Both the position numbers and the translations under genes were made by a program. A stretch of DNA of 17,091 nucleotides from SIG471 sp045638565 (GTDB lineage: Bacteria; Bacillota; Clostridia; Oscillospirales; Butyricicoccaceae), in NCBI GenBank assembly GCA_045638565.1, contig JAZUBN010000150.1:1-17091 (forward strand). Reading direction: 5' to 3'. This document shows positions 14,236 through 17,091 of this stretch, in pieces. The stretch's first letter is position 1. The number at the start of each line of letters is the position of its first letter. Under the pieces are notes generated by a model. That model was not told the origin of the DNA. It ran no database searches and saw only the letters and a program-made list of their open reading frames with translations.

Positions 14236-15021
14236 ATGAACGGTGTGAATAAAACTTTATATATCCCTTTGTACGGAAAGTCATATGTGAGCAGAAAGGG
14301 AATCATTCTTGGTGATAAAAAGGCGGAGGAAATTTGGGAAGCAGAAGGATTTGAACTCAAGGGAAAATCCAAGTCGAAATGGCTTGCCTATTATATGGGT
14401 ACTCGTTCAGCTGTGTTCGATGAATGGTTAACGCAACAAATGGCAGCTGCACCGAAGGCCGTTGTCGTTCATATTGGTTGCGGAATGGACAGCCGTTGTA
14501 TAAGAGTCGGAACAGAAAACCACAAGTGGTACGATGTAGATTTTCCAGAAGTTATTCGAGAAAGAAAACGATACTATGGCGAATCAAATAACTATAAAAT
14601 GCTTGAAGGCGATGTAAGAGATAGCGGCTGGTTGACAGGTATTAGAGAAAACAAAACGGCCATTGTTGTAATGGAAGGTGTGAGTATGTACCTGACTATT
14701 GAGGAAATGCGCAATTTAGCAGATAGTCTGTGCAATCATTTTGATAGCCTTATGCTTTTGGTGGACGCTTATACTTCTTTTGCCGCCAAAATGTCAAAGC
14801 GAAGAAACCCTATAAATGATGTAGGGGTAACCGAAGTTTATGGTATAGACAACCCCAAAACTTATCAATGTGAGCAACTTGCGTTTGTAAAAGAGCACAC
14901 CATGATACCTCAAAAATACATAGACGAATTAAAAGGATTTGAAAGGTTCGTTTTCGCAAACCTGTATGCGGGGGGCTTCTCAAAAAAGCTATATCGCTTA
15001 TATGAATATCAAAAGAAGTAA
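14236..15021 (+). CDS. Class I SAM-dependent methyltransferase, LCMT/PPM1/TcmP type
   Basis: A 261-aa cytosolic methyltransferase. The leucine-carboxyl-methyltransferase-like layout is visible: N-terminal helices with 'GDKKAEEIWE', SAM-binding motif I 'VVHIGCGMDSRC' (about 78-89), acidic motif II 'YDVDFPEVI', 'LEGDVRD', and post-motif 'VVMEGVSMYL'. Family members methylate carboxyl or hydroxyl groups of proteins or small molecules; the substrate here is unknown. GGGGTGAG just upstream of the ATG is an acceptable ribosome-binding site. It has its own promoter and terminator. It lies tail-to-tail with the MFS transporter gene, so the two are not co-transcribed. Codon use is AT-richer and less biased than in nrdD, which may mean low expression or recent arrival. 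Confidence 0.85.
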   Translation: MNGVNKTLYIPLYGKSYVSRKGIILGDKKAEEIWEAEGFELKGKSKSKWLAYYMGTRSAVFDEWLTQQMAAAPKAVVVHIGCGMDSRCIRVGTENHKWYDVDFPEVIRERKRYYGESNNYKMLEGDVRDSGWLTGIRENKTAIVVMEGVSMYLTIEEMRNLADSLCNHFDSLMLLVDAYTSFAAKMSKRRNPINDVGVTEVYGIDNPKTYQCEQLAFVKEHTMIPQKYIDELKGFERFVFANLYAGGFSKKLYRLYEYQKK

Positions 15022-15067
15022 CCGCCAAATTCCAATTTGTCGAACAACTTCAAATACAAACAACTAT

Positions 15068-15101
15068 AAAAGCCAGGCTGTGTTTTGCAGTCTGGCTTTT
15101 T
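15068..15101. terminator. Bidirectional terminator between methyltransferase and MFS genes
   Basis: 13-bp stem AAAAGCCAGGCTG/CAGTCTGGCTTTT (15068-15080/15088-15100) with one G-T pair and loop TGTTTTG, flanked by A and T runs. It lies 46 bp past the methyltransferase stop and 47 bp past the transporter stop. Confidence 0.85.
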
Positions 15102-15120
15102 GTTATGTAATTTCGTGAGC

Positions 15121-15143
15121 AGACGACCAATGGTCGCCCATAC
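15121..15143 (+). repeat. Half copy of a family B repeat
   Basis: Matches the right arm of the 6909-6972 unit (6950-6972) at 21 of 23 positions, including the CGACC-AAT-GGTCG hairpin; the border reads CCCATAC. It lies between the MFS stop codon and the shared terminator. Confidence 0.65.
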
Positions 15144-15148
15144 GCCGC

Positions 15149-16342
15149 TTATACGCCCTTTTCCTTTTTATACTTTGCAACGTATACTGCGCCGATGACA
15201 ACCGCTGTTGCAAATGCGGCAAAAGCAAGAATGAATGGATAAATAGGATTTGCCTCATAGATAAGACCTGCGAAGAGTGCGCCGAAAATGCCGCCGAGAG
15301 AGTTCATCGACTGATAGAAGCCCATCATTGCGTTGCTGTTTTCAGGTGTGGAGCGCATTGCCACCATATTCTGCAATACAGGAAGTCTTGCCGCGTTAAG
15401 TGTGAAGAAAATGATATCGCAGGCGATGATAACACCGATAGAGCCTGTGCCCAGTACGATAGCAAGGAAAACCGACTGGACAGCCATAAGAGGAAGGAAT
15501 GTCTTATTGATATCGGTCTTCTTCTGCATCCAGAGGACGAGTGTGGAGTTGACAACAAGTGTTGCAACCGCAATAGCCGCCTTGATAATGCCGTTATAGG
15601 CCGATGTCATATTGAACTGGTCCTTGATGTAATAATTGAAGCACTGTTCAAAGGAGTTCTGTCCGATACCTGCAATAGCAACAATAGCAAAAACAAGGGC
15701 AAATGTAGGTGTCATAAAGGTTTTTGCGTTAGCAAATGCCGCAAAAGGATTTGCCTCAGCAAATGTAAGCTTTCTTTCCGGAATGTGCTTATACTTTGTA
15801 TCATCTTCGCAGAAGATAAACATCAGCACACCCATGGAAACGAGGATGATGACGTGCCATACGAATGTGAAGTTTATCGAAACAAGGCCAAGAAGTCCGC
15901 CGACGAAATAGCCTATGGCTGCTGTCACATTCTGCACTGTCAGCATGAGAGTAAGATTTTTGCCTCTCTGTTCCGCTATCGATGTGTTAATTGTGTAATT
16001 GGAATAGGCTGTCATAATACCGCCCGAAAAAGAGCCAGCCAGCATTCTGCCTGCGATGACCATGCCTTCGCTCATCGCCATACCGAAAACGATCTGCCCT
16101 GCTGTATAACCAAGACAACATATGAGGATAATGCGTTTTGTTGGCACATAAGCACATAATTTACCCCAGAAGGGAGCAAAAATAAAGAATGCAGTCATCA
16201 TTGCCGCAAAGGCAACGCCGAACATCGAGCTGTCGAGGTTTCGCTCGACAATGAGAGTCGGAGTTATAGGATGAATAAGATTGGCAGACATATTGTATAT
16301 GCCCATCAGAACAAGAAACAGTATTAGCTTTTTGCTTTTCAT
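15149..16342 (-). CDS. Major facilitator superfamily transporter (DHA1-like)
   Basis: A 397-aa, roughly 12-TM secondary transporter. The motif A loop after TM2 reads 'WGKLCAYVPTKRI', keeping the Gly and basic residues but lacking the usual Asp. 'AIGYFVGGLLG' in TM5 resembles the antiporter motif C. A central cytoplasmic loop (about 185-210, 'EDDTKYKHIPERKLTFAEANPF') separates the halves, and the protein ends in a Lys-rich tail. These traits fit drug-type or metabolite efflux, but substrate cannot be assigned. The ATG at 16342 (MKSKKLIL...) follows GAAGGGA and the promoter at 16377-16405; an in-frame ATG at 16483 lies upstream of that promoter and is rejected. Monocistronic. Confidence 0.88.
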   Translation of the reverse strand: MKSKKLILFLVLMGIYNMSANLIHPITPTLIVERNLDSSMFGVAFAAMMTAFFIFAPFWGKLCAYVPTKRIILICCLGYTAGQIVFGMAMSEGMVIAGRMLAGSFSGGIMTAYSNYTINTSIAEQRGKNLTLMLTVQNVTAAIGYFVGGLLGLVSINFTFVWHVIILVSMGVLMFIFCEDDTKYKHIPERKLTFAEANPFAAFANAKTFMTPTFALVFAIVAIAGIGQNSFEQCFNYYIKDQFNMTSAYNGIIKAAIAVATLVVNSTLVLWMQKKTDINKTFLPLMAVQSVFLAIVLGTGSIGVIIACDIIFFTLNAARLPVLQNMVAMRSTPENSNAMMGFYQSMNSLGGIFGALFAGLIYEANPIYPFILAFAAFATAVVIGAVYVAKYKKEKGV

Positions 16343-16376
16343 GTTGGTTCCCTTCTTTGTTATATCATTATATATG

Positions 16377-16405
16377 ATTATACTCCTTTTCGGGTCGAAA
16401 TGCAA
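16377..16405 (-). promoter_or_regulatory. Promoter of the MFS transporter gene
   Basis: On the minus strand TTGCAT (16405-16400), exactly 17 nt, perfect TATAAT (16382-16377). The leader is about 28 nt. This box pair matches those at 5439 and 7016. Confidence 0.8.
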
Positions 16406-16445
16406 TGTTCTAACGTACCAAATCATAATATTGTGTATTGTTACT

Positions 16446-16492
16446 ACTCCTCCACCGGTAACGCGGTCCCCCTCCCCTTGCAAGGGAAGGCT
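16446..16492 (+). repeat. Family A repeat, third copy
   Basis: CTCCTCCACCGGTAACGCGG leads into a C-rich linker and the perfect palindrome CCCTTGCAAGGG (16475-16486), then AAGGCTA. It is the same order and orientation as 251-297. It abuts the terminator of the truncated binding-protein gene. Confidence 0.65.
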
Positions 16493-16493
16493 A

Positions 16494-16527
16494 AATAAAA
16501 AAGGCTATGACTTTCGTCATAGCCTTT
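16494..16527 (-). terminator. Intrinsic terminator of the truncated binding-protein gene
   Basis: Perfect 12-bp stem AAAGGCTATGAC/GTCATAGCCTTT (16500-16511/16516-16527), loop TTTC. The minus-strand RNA continues into a U-rich tract (complement of 16494-16502). It lies 36 bp past the stop at 16564. Confidence 0.85.
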
Positions 16528-16563
16528 GATTTTTTGTTTATCAGCTATTACTCTGACTAAGAA

Positions 16564-16908
16564 TTAGTCTTCGTAAACAACTGCGTTGTGGTAGTAACGG
16601 GAGCCTGTCTTGTACATAGCAACGCCGTCAACACCCTTCTTCATACCTGCAACGTATGTCTGCTGGAGAAGTGGGATCCATGGGGATTCTTCCATGAGCT
16701 TAGCCTGGATATCCTTGTAGAGCTGGTTGCGCTTTTCTGTATCGAATTCGCCACGTGCTTCTTCGATCATAGCGTCAACTTCTGGGTTGGAGTACCAGCC
16801 ACGGTTACCTGTAGCACCGCCGGATTCTGTGTGGAAGTTCTGTGTGAGTGTGTAGTTAGGGTTTGTAGCGCCAGACCAGGACATGATCCAAGCCTGATGT
16901 TCCTTACC
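16564..16908 (-). CDS. C-terminal fragment of an ABC substrate-binding protein (SBP_bac_5), 5'-truncated
   Basis: Only the last 114 residues (from GKEHQAWIMSWSG to VVYED) are genomic. They match the C-terminal lobe of peptide-type binding proteins and parallel the protein encoded at 424-2022: 'WSGATNPNYTLTQNF', 'YSNPEVDAMIEEARGEFD', 'RNQLYKDIQAKLMEESPWIPLLQQTYVAGMKKGVDGV'. The frame stays open to an ATG at 16953, but the 15 residues encoded from 16953 to 16909 come from sequencing adapter, so that start is false. The true gene would be about 1.5 kb and continues off the real genomic end. Strong codon bias matches the other binding protein, suggesting two related, well-expressed receptors in this genome. 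Confidence 0.88.
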   Translation of the reverse strand, partial: GKEHQAWIMSWSGATNPNYTLTQNFHTESGGATGNRGWYSNPEVDAMIEEARGEFDTEKRNQLYKDIQAKLMEESPWIPLLQQTYVAGMKKGVDGVAMYKTGSRYYHNAVVYED

Positions 16909-16992
16909 AAGTCCGATCGGAGCCATGTCGTTCTCTGAGCCAAGGGGTTGCAATAGTTGCTTGTCTTCCTAAGACCGCTTGGCCCCCGTCTT
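16909..16992. other. Sequencing adapter read-through (MGI/DNBSEQ), not genomic
   Basis: 84 bp that split exactly as 42 + 10 + 32. 16909-16950 match the DNBSEQ read-2 adapter as I recall it (starts AAGTC, contains GCCATGTCGTTCT and GAGCCAAGG) with four mismatches. 16951-16960 (CAATAGTTGC) is in the barcode slot. 16961-16992 is the reverse complement of the read-1 adapter (TTGTCTTCCTAAGACCGCTT, then GGCC) with two mismatches. It introduces an in-frame stop (16969-16971) on the minus strand. Confidence 0.93.
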
Positions 16993-17091
16993 TGTAGCAC
17001 CGCCGGATTCTGTGTGGAAGTTCTGTGTGAGTGTGTAGTTAGGGTTTGTAGCGCCAGACCAGGACATGATCCAAGCCTGATGTTCCTTACC
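16993..17091. repeat. Exact 99-bp second copy of 16810-16908 (assembly artefact)
   Basis: Every base equals 16810-16908. It begins directly after the adapter and runs to the last base of the window, so it is the same short insert read again around a circularised library molecule, not a genomic tandem repeat. Confidence 0.93.

Noticed and set aside
16343..16483. N-terminal extension of the MFS protein to an ATG at 16483
   Set aside because: It would place the start upstream of the promoter (16377-16405) and inside a family A repeat; the ATG at 16342 has an RBS and starts TM1.
16810..17091. Tandem duplication inside the second substrate-binding protein gene, or a leucine-type internal repeat
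   Set aside because: The unit between the copies is sequencing adapter and barcode, and the copies are identical to the base, so it is a library artefact.

Overview
This 17-kb window looks like a contig from an anaerobic, low-to-mid GC gut-type Clostridia (Oscillospirales/Ruminococcaceae-like). The evidence is a class III (oxygen-sensitive) ribonucleotide reductase, strong GGAGG ribosome-binding sites, near-consensus TTGxxx-N17-TATAAT promoters, hairpin-plus-T terminators, and many short interspersed hairpin repeats of the kind common in those genomes. No rRNA, tRNA, CRISPR array, transposase or phage gene was seen.

Layout. 1-410: hairpin-rich non-coding DNA and repeats. 424-2022 (-): peptide-type ABC substrate-binding lipoprotein with its own promoter and terminator, and no permeases nearby. 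2472-4974 (-): a two-gene operon, agmatinase/guanidinobutyrase-type ureohydrolase then a YjiH-type transporter, read from a perfect TTGACA-N17-TATAAT promoter. A 525-bp AT-rich divergent region separates it from an M20/PepV-type zinc dipeptidase (5501-6892, +). 7309-10645 (+): a compact, partly overlapping operon of response regulator, six-TM sensor kinase, 22-aa membrane microprotein, 132-aa membrane protein and 43-aa membrane microprotein, closed by a strong terminator. 10865-11218 (-): ArsC/Spx-like thioredoxin-fold protein. 11665-14007 (+): nrdD, with a good promoter and a tandem pair of NrdR-box-like palindromes at its transcription start. 14236-15021 (+): LCMT-type methyltransferase. 15149-16342 (-): MFS transporter, convergent with the methyltransferase and sharing a bidirectional terminator. 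16564-16908 (-): C-terminal end of a second substrate-binding protein.

The right end is not genomic. Positions 16909-16992 match the 42 + 10 + 32 layout of an MGI/DNBSEQ adapter pair around a 10-nt barcode. Positions 16993-17091 are an exact second copy of 16810-16908, as expected when a short circularised insert is read around more than once. The apparent start of the last gene is encoded by adapter.

Functionally, the left half concerns uptake and breakdown of peptides and guanidino or amine nitrogen compounds. The middle is a sensory system of unknown input with unusual small membrane partners. nrdD supplies anaerobic deoxynucleotides under probable NrdR control. The most biologically open item is the two-component/microprotein operon; the most certain unusual item is the adapter read-through.
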